NCBI GenBank assembly: GCA_012837935.1 | Contig: DUQG01000002.1 | Location: 1-57,758 of the forward strand | Source: Bacteroidales bacterium | GTDB lineage: Bacteria; Bacteroidota; Bacteroidia; Bacteroidales; Paludibacteraceae | Direction: 5' to 3' | Length of the DNA stretch: 57,758 nucleotides | Shown here: piece after piece, positions 1 through 7,727 of the stretch | How positions within the stretch are numbered: position 1 is the first letter of the stretch | How the letters are laid out: every line of letters starts with the position of its first letter | Notes under the pieces: generated by a model | The model's database searches: none | What the model was told of the DNA's origin: nothing | What the model saw: the letters and a program-made list of their open reading frames with translations, nothing else | Translations under genes and position numbers: made by a program

Positions 1-202
1 TACTTAACAATGGTAGAAAAGCAAAAAGTTTCTTTAAATATGGACTGAATTACATAGAAAACACTTTGTTAAACTCCTGTTTTATAAATAATATCAATAT
101 ATATAAATTTTTGTCATGTACTTAGAAATCAATGTTAAATTAACTAAGAAAATATTTGAACATGGAATAATTATTCCTTTGGAATTAAAAGCCTTACAGT
201 TC

Positions 203-230
203 AAAACTCTTAACTCAGAACTCATTACTT
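203..230. repeat. Short heptamer-periodic tract downstream of lysS
   Basis: Four consecutive 7-bp words sharing an ACTC/ACTT ending lie just beyond the ancestral lysS stop. This is a small member of the 7-bp-periodic intergenic family described for 50684-50872. No gene can be supported in 1-234. Confidence 0.4.
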
Positions 231-234
231 AACA

Positions 235-357
235 CTACAATTTTACTTCTTCCGCTTTTTCCACCCATGCTTGAACATCTTCTTTGGTAGGATTTTGAAG
301 TTCGAGTTTGTGTTTTTTGTTGTATCCGCAAATATCTTGATGAAGTTTGTTCGGGTT
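235..357 (-). pseudogene. Orphaned C-terminal extension of LysS behind an in-frame stop
   Basis: Directly after the lysS stop codon (TAA at 360-358), the same frame stays open for 40 codons. It encodes NPNKLHQDICGYNKK and then a tail ending WVEKAEEVKL before TAG at 237-235. As I recall it, this matches the C-terminal extension usual in Bacteroidetes LysS (about 575 residues). The segment is therefore a conserved domain cut off by a nonsense codon. The tail looks undecayed, so the mutation is recent, the stop is read through, or the base is a sequencing error. Confidence 0.75.
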
Positions 358-1974
358 TTATCCATGCAAACTTTTCACTGTGATAAATCCAACTTTTTGC
401 AATACAGCTACCCATTCTTCCGGCACACCGATAGCGGTATATTTTTCTGCTGTATCAACTGTTGCTTTTTTTTCAGGTCTCATTTGTGGAAAAAATAACA
501 CTTCTTGAATTGCCTCTTGACCTGTCAGCAGCATTACCAAGCGATCCATCCCGATTCCCATTCCAGAAGTAGGTGGCATTCCGTATTCAAGCGAACGAAC
601 AAAATCTAAATCAATAAACATCGCCTCGTCGTCGCCTTTTTCGCTTAGTTTCATCTGCTCTTGAAAACGTTCAAGTTGGTCAATCGGGTCATTCAGCTCC
701 GAGTAAGCATTTGCCAACTCTTTACCGTTTACCATTAACTCAAACCGCTCGGTCAAGTCCGGATTGGTTCTGTGGCGTTTACACAGCGGACTCATCTCTA
801 TCGGATAGTCTGTGATAAACGTCGGTTGTATATAGTTTCCTTCGCATTTTTCGCCAAAAATCTCATCAATCAACTTACCTTTACCCATCGTATCATCAAT
901 TTCAATGTCAAGCTTTTTACAAACTTCACGAAGTTCGTCTTCATCCATGCCGGAAATATCAAAGCCCGTATGTTCTTTGATACTGTCTATCATGGTTACT
1001 CGCTTAAATGGTGTTTTGAAATCAATCTCATTATTGCCGACTTTTACTTTCGTAGTGCCATTTACATCCAAACAGGCTTTTTCTACCATTTTTTCGGTAA
1101 ATTCCATCATCCAGTTGTAGTCTTTGTAGGCTACATAAATTTCCATAACGGTAAATTCCGGGTTATGCGTTCGGTCCATGCCTTCGTTACGGAAGTTTTT
1201 GGCAAATTCATATACACCTTCAAATCCGCCTACAATCAATCTTTTTAGATAAAGTTCGTTGGCAATTCGCAAATAAAGGGGAATGTTTAATGCGTTGTGG
1301 TGCGTGATAAACGGACGAGCCGCTGCACCGCCCGGAATGGGTTGAAGTACAGGGGTTTCCACTTCTATATAACCACGCTCATTAAAGAAATTTCGCATTG
1401 ATTGATAAACCTGTGTCCGCTTAATAAAAGTCTCTTTTACACCCTCATTTACTACTAAATCTACGTAACGCTGACGGTAGCGTTGTTCAGGATCATCAAA
1501 CGAGTCATAGGCTACACCGTCTTTATACTTAACGATTGGTAGCGGTCTAAGTGATTTACTAAGTACAGTCAGTTCTTCAGCGTGAACACTGATTTCCCCC
1601 ATTTTTGTGCGGAAAACGAAACCTTTGATACCGATAAAGTCGCCTATATCAAGCAGTCTTTTGAAAACCGTATTGTACATTTCAGGTTGTTCTTCGGTGT
1701 TGATATCATCGCGTGTTACATATATTTGAATGCGTCCTTTGCTGTCTTGCAGCTCAACAAACGATGCCTTTCCCATAATACGACGACTCATTATTCTACC
1801 TGCTACGCACACCTGGCGCTTGGTTTCTTGATTGTCGTCAAATTCAGCTATTATATCGGTTGAGAATGCATCTCTCGGATACAATGCTGCCGGATATGGG
1901 TCTATTCCTAAACTACGTAATTCGTTTAGACTTTGGCGTCTAACTTGTTCTTGTTCGCTTAATTCTATGCTCAT
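358..1974 (-). CDS. lysS: Lysyl-tRNA synthetase, class II (C-terminal extension truncated)
   Basis: Cytoplasmic enzyme that charges tRNA-Lys with lysine using ATP. An N-terminal OB-fold anticodon-binding domain spans about residues 50-150. The class II catalytic core follows, with motif 1 near 200 ([15 protein letters not shown]), motif 2 near 260 ([14 protein letters not shown]) and motif 3 near 470-485 ([13 protein letters not shown]). All catalytic motifs are present, so the 538-residue product should be active. It stops about 40 residues short of the usual Bacteroidetes form because of an in-frame TAA, and the missing residues are still encoded behind it (235-357). It is transcribed alone, away from the 2475 gene, probably from the promoter at 2268-2275 with a leader of about 290 nt. 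Confidence 0.95.
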   Translation of the reverse strand: MSIELSEQEQVRRQSLNELRSLGIDPYPAALYPRDAFSTDIIAEFDDNQETKRQVCVAGRIMSRRIMGKASFVELQDSKGRIQIYVTRDDINTEEQPEMYNTVFKRLLDIGDFIGIKGFVFRTKMGEISVHAEELTVLSKSLRPLPIVKYKDGVAYDSFDDPEQRYRQRYVDLVVNEGVKETFIKRTQVYQSMRNFFNERGYIEVETPVLQPIPGGAAARPFITHHNALNIPLYLRIANELYLKRLIVGGFEGVYEFAKNFRNEGMDRTHNPEFTVMEIYVAYKDYNWMMEFTEKMVEKACLDVNGTTKVKVGNNEIDFKTPFKRVTMIDSIKEHTGFDISGMDEDELREVCKKLDIEIDDTMGKGKLIDEIFGEKCEGNYIQPTFITDYPIEMSPLCKRHRTNPDLTERFELMVNGKELANAYSELNDPIDQLERFQEQMKLSEKGDDEAMFIDLDFVRSLEYGMPPTSGMGIGMDRLVMLLTGQEAIQEVLFFPQMRPEKKATVDTAEKYTAIGVPEEWVAVLQKVGFITVKSLHG

Positions 1975-2049
1975 TTCTTTTTATTTAATGATTATTTTAA
2001 TTTTCCGCAAGCATTCCTATTTGATGTTACTGTGTTGCTTATAAACACT

Positions 2050-2078
2050 GCAACCAACCGCTACATGCGGTTTGTTGC
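2050..2078. repeat. Dispersed hairpin, 12-bp stem GCAACCAACCGC
   Basis: The arms GCAACCAACCGC (2050-2061) and GCGGTTTGTTGC (2067-2078) pair with one mismatch around the loop TACAT. The same stem with a longer loop occurs at 21169-21210, so this is a dispersed element. It lies inside the inferred lysS leader. Confidence 0.6.
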
Positions 2079-2120
2079 GTTGATGAACGAAAGCAATTTT
2101 AATTGTGAGCTCTCATCAAC

Positions 2121-2150
2121 GGGACGAACGGACTTTAAGCCGTTAGTCCC
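2121..2150. repeat. 30-bp dispersed repeat, copy A
   Basis: This 30-bp sequence begins GGGACGAACGG and ends CCGTTAGTCCC, and is itself an imperfect inverted repeat. Its exact reverse complement is at 45654-45683. It lies in the lysS leader region. The rest of 1975-2267 holds no gene. Confidence 0.85.
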
Positions 2151-2267
2151 TGTACTAAATATATGCTTAGCTACACTTAAGAATAAATGCGAATATAAAT
2201 ATTCTGTTTTTTATTTTGTAAAACAATAATTTTATCTGCTTTAAATGCTAATAATTTAAAGTATTTG

Positions 2268-2275
2268 CAAAGGTA
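2268..2275 (-). promoter_or_regulatory. Promoter -7 element, probably lysS
   Basis: Read on the minus strand this is TACCTTTG inside CGTACCTTTGCAA. That matches the Bacteroidetes -7 consensus TAnnTTTG and is almost identical to the rpsL promoter core at 25241-25248. No convincing -33 TTTG is visible. The start would give a leader of about 290 nt holding two dispersed hairpin repeats. Confidence 0.55.
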
Positions 2276-2326
2276 CGAAAAAAGAGTGAATTTATAAACG
2301 AGATAAACTAAAATCACATGACGGTT

Positions 2327-2361
2327 TTTGGAAGGATTTCAATTTTTTATGCTTAATTTTG
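2327..2361 (+). promoter_or_regulatory. Promoter for the kinase/RapZ-C fusion gene
   Basis: A -33 TTTG at 2327-2330 and a -7 TAATTTTG at 2354-2361 are 23 bp apart, at the upper end of the usual Bacteroidetes spacing. The implied leader of about 105 nt contains the octamer tract at 2393-2424 and a GTA-loop mini-hairpin. Confidence 0.5.
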
Positions 2362-2392
2362 CATGAAAGTTGAATGAAGATAGAAAACGAAC

Positions 2393-2450
2393 GTTCGGAC
2401 GTTTGGCTGTTCGGTTGTTTGGTGTTCGCCGTAGGCGATAAATATCAATA
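2393..2450. repeat. Octamer-periodic tract plus GTA-loop mini-hairpin
   Basis: Four 8-bp words (GTTCGGAC, GTTTGGCT and variants) fill 2393-2424. They are followed by the hairpin TCGCC-GTA-GGCGA at 2426-2438 and then ATAAATATCAAT. The hairpin plus ATAAATATCAAT block recurs at 53431-53453, where a candidate MITE interrupts it, and in degenerate form near 51933-51957. Confidence 0.65.
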
Positions 2451-2474
2451 GAAAGATAATCACAATATAATAAT

Positions 2475-3929
2475 ATGGCAACATTAAAAGAATTATTTAA
2501 AAAAGCGACCGGAAAAGCGGCAGATACAGAAGAACAATTGGCGGTATCCGGCTCGAACAGAAAATACTATCGATTACAAAACAAAGAAATATCCTTAATT
2601 GGGGTTGTAGGGACATCAGTTGAAGAAAATATTGCATTTATAGAAATGTCCAAACACTTCGAAAGCAAAGGACTTCCCATTCCCAAATTTATCATCCAAT
2701 CAGACGATAATCTGCTTTATTTGCAAGAAGATTTAGGTGATTTGGTGCTATTTGATTATCTAAGAAAAGCTCGTTTAACACGGGTTTACAGCACGGAAGA
2801 AAAAGAGATTTTGCGTAAAATAATGAACTTGCTGGCAAAGTTTCAGGTAAAAGGTGCGGAAGATTTTGATTTTTCGGTTTGCTATCCACAGCCGGAGTTT
2901 AATAAGCGCTCGGTACTTTGGGATTTGAACTATTTTAAGTACTGCTTCTTAAAAGCTACGGGACTTGATTTTCAGGAAAGCCAATTGGAAGATGATTTTG
3001 AAAGCTTTGCAAGTGCGCTACTCGAAGCACCCTGCGACAGCTTTATGTATCGCGACTTTCAGAGCCGAAATGTGATGTTGAAAGATGGCAAACCTTATTT
3101 TATTGATTATCAAGGTGGAAAAAAAGGTCCAATTTACTACGACGTGGCTTCATTTCTTTGGCAAGCGAGAGCGCAATACGGTTCGGAACTGCGTGAAGAG
3201 TTGCTGCAAGCTTATTTGGAATCATTAAGGCAATACAAAACAGTGGATGAAACTGAGTTTAGAAAATTCTTGAATGAGTTTGTGCTTTTCAGATTAATAC
3301 AAGTGCTTGGTGCGTATGGTTTTAGAGGCTATTTCGAAAAAAAACCGCATTTCCTTCAAAGCATTCCGTTTGCCTTGGAAAATCTGCGTGAAATTTTAGG
3401 TAGTGGCGATTTAGACTCGGCACCATATCCTTATTTGTTGCAAGTTCTCAGAGATATGACGGAACTGAAACAGTTTAAAGAAGTGGATATGGACAAGCCT
3501 TTGGTGGTAACGGTTTATAGTTTCTCTTACAAAAAAGGCATTCCAAATGATGATAGCGGTAACGGCGGAGGTTATGTGTTTGACTGTCGCGCGATTAATA
3601 ATCCCGGAAAATACGAACGTTTCTCATCTCTTACCGGACTTGATGAGCCGGTTATTCGTTTCTTGGAAGAGGATGGAGAAATGCCAAAATTCTTAGACCT
3701 TGCTTTCGAACTGGTGGACAGTTCCGTAAAAAGATATATGGACAGAAAATTTACTAATCTGATGGTCTCTTTCGGTTGTACGGGAGGTCAGCACCGTTCG
3801 GTATATGCAGCTCAAAAAATGGCTAAACATATCAACGAAAAATTTGGTGTAAAAGTCAATCTTATTCATCGCGAACAAAATATGGGTCAGCAATTGTCTG
3901 AACGGCGGAACACAGATAACACGGATTAG
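2475..3929 (+). CDS. APH-like kinase fused to a RapZ C-terminal-type domain
   Basis: This 484-residue protein has two parts. Residues 1 to about 330 are an aminoglycoside-phosphotransferase/choline-kinase-type fold. It shows a Brenner-like catalytic loop near 190 (YRDFQSRNVM, with Tyr where His is usual) and a metal-binding IDYQGG near 213. Residues about 345-475 resemble the C-terminal domain of RapZ/YvcJ, including GCTGGQHRSVYAAQ near 433 and a terminal IHREQ. AmgK-type sugar kinases are the closest functional analogy for the first part, but the substrate is unknown. The start is the ATG at 2475. The last residues (NTDNTD) are encoded by a 9-bp intergenic-type repeat that has run into the coding end. 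Confidence 0.8.
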   Translation: MATLKELFKKATGKAADTEEQLAVSGSNRKYYRLQNKEISLIGVVGTSVEENIAFIEMSKHFESKGLPIPKFIIQSDDNLLYLQEDLGDLVLFDYLRKARLTRVYSTEEKEILRKIMNLLAKFQVKGAEDFDFSVCYPQPEFNKRSVLWDLNYFKYCFLKATGLDFQESQLEDDFESFASALLEAPCDSFMYRDFQSRNVMLKDGKPYFIDYQGGKKGPIYYDVASFLWQARAQYGSELREELLQAYLESLRQYKTVDETEFRKFLNEFVLFRLIQVLGAYGFRGYFEKKPHFLQSIPFALENLREILGSGDLDSAPYPYLLQVLRDMTELKQFKEVDMDKPLVVTVYSFSYKKGIPNDDSGNGGGYVFDCRAINNPGKYERFSSLTGLDEPVIRFLEEDGEMPKFLDLAFELVDSSVKRYMDRKFTNLMVSFGCTGGQHRSVYAAQKMAKHINEKFGVKVNLIHREQNMGQQLSERRNTDNTD

Positions 3930-3983
3930 GATGATTTTCACAGATTGCAAATTAGAACACAAATTGCACGAATTACACAAATT
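3909..3983. repeat. Nonamer-periodic tract overlapping a gene end
   Basis: AACACAGAT and AACACGGAT (3909-3926) form the last six sense codons of the upstream gene. After a less regular stretch, three clean 9-bp words (ACACAAATT, GCACGAATT, ACACAAATT) fill 3957-3983. Similar 9-bp wording appears near 21262-21300, 16625-16660 and 54036-54078. Confidence 0.55.
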
Positions 3984-4040
3984 TTATTTTCAATATCAAA
4001 CTACTTATATTTAATTTTTTAACAGCACTGTCCCAAAAAA

Positions 4041-4065
4041 GTCCCCCCTTGGGGATTTAGGGGGC
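4041..4065. repeat. GC-rich mini-repeat, CCCC...GGGGATTTAGGGG type
   Basis: A GC-rich island in an AT-rich gap with the pattern GTCCCCCC-TT-GGGGATTTAGGGGGC. Related but diverged copies are at 29123-29146 and 41138-41162. It can fold as a small hairpin and may terminate the upstream gene, but it has no clear T tract. Confidence 0.45.
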
Positions 4066-4103
4066 AAAATATTTATTCTATTGAATTTTAGCAAGATTTT
4101 TAT

Positions 4104-4111
4104 TATTTTTG
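4104..4111 (+). promoter_or_regulatory. Promoter -7 element for the DUF1599 gene
   Basis: TATTTTTG matches the Bacteroidetes -7 consensus. It overlaps a possible upstream TTG start at 4109, which argues for the downstream ATG at 4139. Confidence 0.55.
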
Positions 4112-4138
4112 CAATTTGAACGAGAAAAATTTGATTAT

Positions 4139-4681
4139 ATGTCCAATACAGACCAACAATTTGATCACGTAGCTGCTATTTGCGGAGAAATATTTGAGAA
4201 AAAGCTGAAAGATTACGGTGCTTCGTGGCGTATTTTACGACTGACATCCGTAACGGATCAGATTTTTATCAAAGCGAATCGTATTCGCTCCATCGAAACC
4301 AAAGGAGTGAGCAAAGTAGGCGATGATATTCGCGGAGAACTGATTGCCATTGTGAATTACGGTATTATTGGTTTGATACAGATAGAGTTAGGCGAATCGA
4401 TGTGCGATGATTTAAGTGAAGAAAGAGCTCTTGAACTTTACAAAAAATATATTCTGGAAGCAAAAAAGCTGATGCAAATCAAGAATCATGATTACGATGA
4501 AGCATGGCGACTGATGCGTCCGCAATCCTACACAGACTTAATTTTACAAAAAATACATCGCACCAAACAAATAGAAGATAATCAAGGAAAAACATTGATT
4601 TCCGAAGGTGTCGATGCCAACTATTACGATATGATTAACTATGCTGTGTTTGGACTGATAAAAAGTGAATTCGAAAATTAG
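4139..4681 (+). CDS. DUF1599 protein (nucleotide-modification-associated domain 1)
   Basis: A 180-residue protein made of two related copies of one helical unit. Each copy carries an acidic segment ending in a DYG/DYD-x(4)-WR-x(2)-R pattern: LKDYGASWRILR near residue 30 and NHDYDEAWRLMR near 118. That pattern suggests DUF1599/Nmad1. No enzymatic activity is established that I know of. The ATG at 4139 is chosen because a promoter -7 box sits at 4104-4111. The next gene starts 16 nt downstream, so the two are probably co-transcribed. As I remember, the order DUF1599, BT_3928-type protein, tpiA is conserved in Bacteroides. Confidence 0.8.
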   Translation: MSNTDQQFDHVAAICGEIFEKKLKDYGASWRILRLTSVTDQIFIKANRIRSIETKGVSKVGDDIRGELIAIVNYGIIGLIQIELGESMCDDLSEERALELYKKYILEAKKLMQIKNHDYDEAWRLMRPQSYTDLILQKIHRTKQIEDNQGKTLISEGVDANYYDMINYAVFGLIKSEFEN

Positions 4682-4697
4682 CAGACCTTAAATTATA

Positions 4698-5855
4698 ATG
4701 AGAAGAAGTAGTTACAGACCTACAAGTATAAGTACACGAGTGGAATCGCCGCTTCAAAAAGTATGGGGCGTGATGTTGGAGATTTTGCGTCTTGTTTTGG
4801 GTGCAATCTTTGTGTTTTCAGGTTTTGTAAAAGCGATTGATCCGCTGGGCTCAACTTATAAGTTTGAAGATTATCTGAATGCGTTCGGAGGATTTTTTGC
4901 GGAGCTTACCTTTCTTGCTTTTCCGGCAGCCATTGCCTTATCTACGCTTGAATTGACGATTGGGTTGGCTTATTTGCTGAAAGTGAAACTGAAAACCACT
5001 TCCATCGTGGCTACAATATTTATGCTTTTCATGCTGCCGCTTACGCTTTATATTGCTGTCAACGACCCGGTAACCGATTGTGGTTGCTTTGGCGATGCAC
5101 TGGTAATTTCCAATTGGGCGACATTCTACAAAAATGTCTTTATTACAGCTGCCATGTTGTTGGTGCTTATCTTTAACGGCAGGTTTAGAAAACTGTTTTT
5201 GTCCGGCGCAGAGTGGGTGATGCTTGTGCTGTTTGTGCTGATTGGCGTGGGGCTTTCCATTTACAGCTATCGCCATTTGCCGATGATAGATTTCAGACCT
5301 TATAAAATAGGTGTAAATATCCCCGAAGCAATGAAAATCCCCGAAGGAATGCCGCTGGATAAGTATGATACAAAGTTGATTTACGAAAAAGAAGGTGTTC
5401 AAAAGGAATTTACGCTTGAAAACTATCCGAAAAACGATAGCACCTGGGTGTTTGTAGAGCAGAAATCAACCTTGATTGAGAAAGGTTACGAGCCGCCAAT
5501 TCATAATTTTAACATTGTAGATGTATATAATAACGACATAACGGATCAGGTGCTTCATCATTCGGGCAAAGTACATTTGCTGATTATGTATGATGTGAAA
5601 AAATCACCCGAAAAAGCGGTGCGAAATATGGAAAAAGTATATCAGCGTTCTTTGGCAAATAATGAGCCTTTTTATGCTTTGACAGGATCAACACCGCAAG
5701 AAATTGAAGCGCTTAGAAAAGAGACAGGTATTACTTATCCGTTCTGCTTTACTGACCCGATAACCTTGAAAACCATTGTTCGGGCAAATCCAGGCTTAAT
5801 GTCTATTGAAAACAGAACGATTATCGGTAAATGGAACTGGCGGGATTTGAAGTAA
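4698..5855 (+). CDS. BT_3928-family DoxX/MauE-like inner-membrane protein
   Basis: This 385-residue membrane protein has about five hydrophobic helices between residues 25 and 190. A CGCFGD motif near 129 is typical of DoxX/MauE-like redox-associated membrane proteins. A soluble C-terminal part (about 205-385) resembles a thioredoxin-like or cell-surface redox partner fold, but I see no CxxC motif in it. The biochemical role is unknown. It sits between DUF1599 and tpiA. A short gap of 77 nt with a 7-bp hairpin (ACTTTTC/GAAAAGT) separates it from tpiA. Confidence 0.8.
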   Translation: MRRSSYRPTSISTRVESPLQKVWGVMLEILRLVLGAIFVFSGFVKAIDPLGSTYKFEDYLNAFGGFFAELTFLAFPAAIALSTLELTIGLAYLLKVKLKTTSIVATIFMLFMLPLTLYIAVNDPVTDCGCFGDALVISNWATFYKNVFITAAMLLVLIFNGRFRKLFLSGAEWVMLVLFVLIGVGLSIYSYRHLPMIDFRPYKIGVNIPEAMKIPEGMPLDKYDTKLIYEKEGVQKEFTLENYPKNDSTWVFVEQKSTLIEKGYEPPIHNFNIVDVYNNDITDQVLHHSGKVHLLIMYDVKKSPEKAVRNMEKVYQRSLANNEPFYALTGSTPQEIEALRKETGITYPFCFTDPITLKTIVRANPGLMSIENRTIIGKWNWRDLK

Positions 5856-5932
5856 TATTACGTAGAAAAATAAATTAGTTATCAATTATAAAACCGACTT
5901 TTCGGACTAGAAAAGTTTTATTAGAAAAGAAA

Positions 5933-6688
5933 ATGAGAAAAAACATTGTAGCAGGAAACTGGAAAATGAACAAAACCCTGCAAGAAGGATTGGCTTTGGC
6001 CACAGAACTTAACGACGTATTAGCATCAGCTACACCAAATTGCGAAGTGGTTGTAGGTACGCCATTTATTCATTTGGCAAGCGTAGCAAGTGCAGTTGAC
6101 ACTTCAAAAATTCATGTAGCAGCTCAAAACTGTGCTGATAAAGTTTCAGGTGCTTATACAGGTGAAGTAAGTGCAGCTATGGTTAAATCAACAGGTGCTG
6201 AATATGTTATTTTAGGACACTCCGAGCGTCGCGCTTACTACGGCGAAACCTATGAAATCCTAAAAGAAAAAGTTCAATTAGCTTTGGCAAACAACCTGAA
6301 ACCAATTTTTTGTATTGGTGAATTGAAAGAAGAGCGTGAAGCTAACAAGCAAAACGAAGTGGTAAAAGCACAATTGGAAGGTTCCGTGTTTAATCTTAGT
6401 GCAGAAGAGTTCGGTAAAATTGTATTGGCTTACGAACCTGTTTGGGCTATCGGTACAGGGCTTACTGCAACTCCGGCACAAGCACAAGAAATCCATGCTT
6501 ATATTCGTAGTTTGGTAGCTGAAAAATACGGTAAAGAAGTAGCTGAAAATACCACTATCCTTTATGGTGGAAGCTGTAACCCGGGCAACGCAAAAGAACT
6601 GTTTGCAAATCCGGATGTGGATGGTGGTTTGATTGGTGGCGCCTCATTGAAGGCAGCTGACTTTAAGGCTATTATCGACGCATTCTAA
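5933..6688 (+). CDS. tpiA: Triosephosphate isomerase
   Basis: Interconverts dihydroxyacetone phosphate and glyceraldehyde 3-phosphate in glycolysis and gluconeogenesis. The 251-residue length is standard. Catalytic landmarks are NWKMNK at residues 6-11 (substrate-binding Lys), GHSERR near 95 (catalytic His) and [11 protein letters not shown] near 166 (catalytic Glu and the flexible loop), plus the phosphate-binding YGGS near 208. The gene is followed by a terminator-like hairpin at 6762-6794. The SPOR and folE genes that I recall following tpiA in Bacteroides are absent here. Confidence 0.97.
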   Translation: MRKNIVAGNWKMNKTLQEGLALATELNDVLASATPNCEVVVGTPFIHLASVASAVDTSKIHVAAQNCADKVSGAYTGEVSAAMVKSTGAEYVILGHSERRAYYGETYEILKEKVQLALANNLKPIFCIGELKEEREANKQNEVVKAQLEGSVFNLSAEEFGKIVLAYEPVWAIGTGLTATPAQAQEIHAYIRSLVAEKYGKEVAENTTILYGGSCNPGNAKELFANPDVDGGLIGGASLKAADFKAIIDAF

Positions 6689-6761
6689 GAATCACAGCCA
6701 ACAAAGCTGGAAGTAAGACTTTAGATTGAAATTTTATTGATTTCAGTTTTATACATTAAAT

Positions 6762-6794
6762 AAATCCTGCAATCTGTTATAGATTACGGGATTT
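6762..6794 (+). terminator. Probable tpiA terminator
   Basis: AAATCCTGCAATC and GATTACGGGATTT pair at 11 of 13 positions around a 7-nt loop and are followed by a T-rich stretch. The stretch overlaps the next promoter. Confidence 0.5.
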
Positions 6795-6799
6795 ATTCT

Positions 6800-6807
6800 T
6801 ATTTTTG
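6800..6807 (+). promoter_or_regulatory. Promoter -7 element for the Sua5-like gene
   Basis: TATTTTTG fits the Bacteroidetes -7 consensus and lies 64 bp before the ATG at 6872. Confidence 0.5.
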
Positions 6808-6871
6808 CAGGCTTGTTTAATTTTTATGCAAATAAAATTGCTGTAATTGTTAAATTCGTTTACTGTATAGA

Positions 6872-7476
6872 ATGGTAAAAATTTACGAAGATAATCCGAA
6901 TCCAACCCAAATCCGCCACGTGGTGGAAGTGTTGCGTAACGGCGGTATAATCATTGTTCCGACAGATACCGTTTATGCTTTTGCATGTGATATTTTCAAC
7001 TCAAAAGGGATTGAACTTATTTCTAAAATTAAAAATTTGGACACGAGAAAAACTAATTTGTCTTTCGTGTGCCATGAAATGAGTCAGGTTAGTGAATACG
7101 CAAGGATGGGCGACACAGCATTTAAGCTGATGAGAAAAAACCTTCCCGGACCTTTTACCTTTATCCTTCAAGGCAGCAATAGCCTACCAAAACTTTTTAA
7201 AAACAGGAAAAATGTGGGTATCCGCATTCCGAATAATAATATCGTACTGGAAATTGTTCGTGAATTGGGCAATCCGATTATGGTAAGTTCCATCTTGACG
7301 AATGACCCCGTGCAAGAGTATTTTACAGACCCGGAGCTAATTCGTGAGAAGTACGACCATCAAGTGGATTTGGTAATTGACGGCGGATACGGGGGCTAGT
7401 ACACTCAACTATAATTGATTGTTCAGAGGGTGAACCTGAAATTGTGCGTGAAGGTGCAGGTGAGTTGGTTTATTAG
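6872..7476 (+). pseudogene. Sua5/YciO/YrdC family protein, frameshifted at a G5 run
   Basis: The family makes threonylcarbamoyl-AMP for the t6A modification of ANN-decoding tRNAs; some YciO-type members have an unclear role. The intact frame gives 175 residues with the family N-terminus (GGIIIVPTDTVYAFACD near 25) and a nucleotide-binding core (PGPFTFIL near 92, VGIRIPNN near 111), ending VIDGGYGG and then TAG at 7397. One extra G in the GGGGG run at 7391-7395 would restore a frame reading LVHSTIIDCSEGEP and on to EGAGELVY, stop 7474-7476, which is a normal family C-terminus. The gene is either a recent frameshift or carries a homopolymer sequencing error. Coordinates cover the restored gene. 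Confidence 0.85.
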
Positions 7477-7553
7477 ATTCTTGCTTGATAATGTGTCGTT
7501 TTAACTACTTCAAGAGGCTGAAATCGCATCTTAAAAAATTCTTTTCCAATAAT

Positions 7554-7584
7554 TTTGCCATTTGAAATAAAAGCAGTACTTTTG
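7554..7584 (+). promoter_or_regulatory. Promoter of rplM-rpsI
   Basis: A -33 TTTG at 7554-7557 and a -7 TACTTTTG at 7577-7584 are 19 bp apart, a near-ideal Bacteroidetes promoter. Transcription would begin near 7591 and give a leader of about 135 nt. Confidence 0.75.
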
Positions 7585-7591
7585 CAATCCG

Positions 7592-7727
7592 TTTATTATC
7601 CTGAAAAAAGTCTTTGAAAAAGATACGTAAATATCCTATTATGTGCCGATTAGCCTCAATTCATGATAGCGATGTTATTCTTTGAACAAGGACAGTATTA
7701 ATAATAATTAATCATTTTAATATAAAA
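7592..7727 (+). promoter_or_regulatory. Long 5' leader of rplM, candidate autoregulatory RNA
   Basis: About 135 nt of transcribed leader precede rplM and hold no gene. Ribosomal protein operons often carry such leaders for feedback control, and leaders of L13 operons have been proposed in Bacteroidia. I could not derive a convincing fold by eye beyond a small TCTTT/AAAGA hairpin near 7610. Confidence 0.3.

Noticed and set aside
772-1248. A 158-codon plus-strand open frame opposite lysS
   Set aside because: It is fully antisense to the conserved lysS catalytic core and has no family features, promoter or codon pattern of its own.
4109-4138. Upstream TTG start of the DUF1599 gene
   Set aside because: It overlaps the -7 promoter element, and the extra residues do not resemble the family.
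4938-5402. A 154-codon minus-strand frame rich in His and Gln
   Set aside because: It is the shadow of the BT_3928-type membrane protein gene. Its composition mirrors hydrophobic codons on the other strand.
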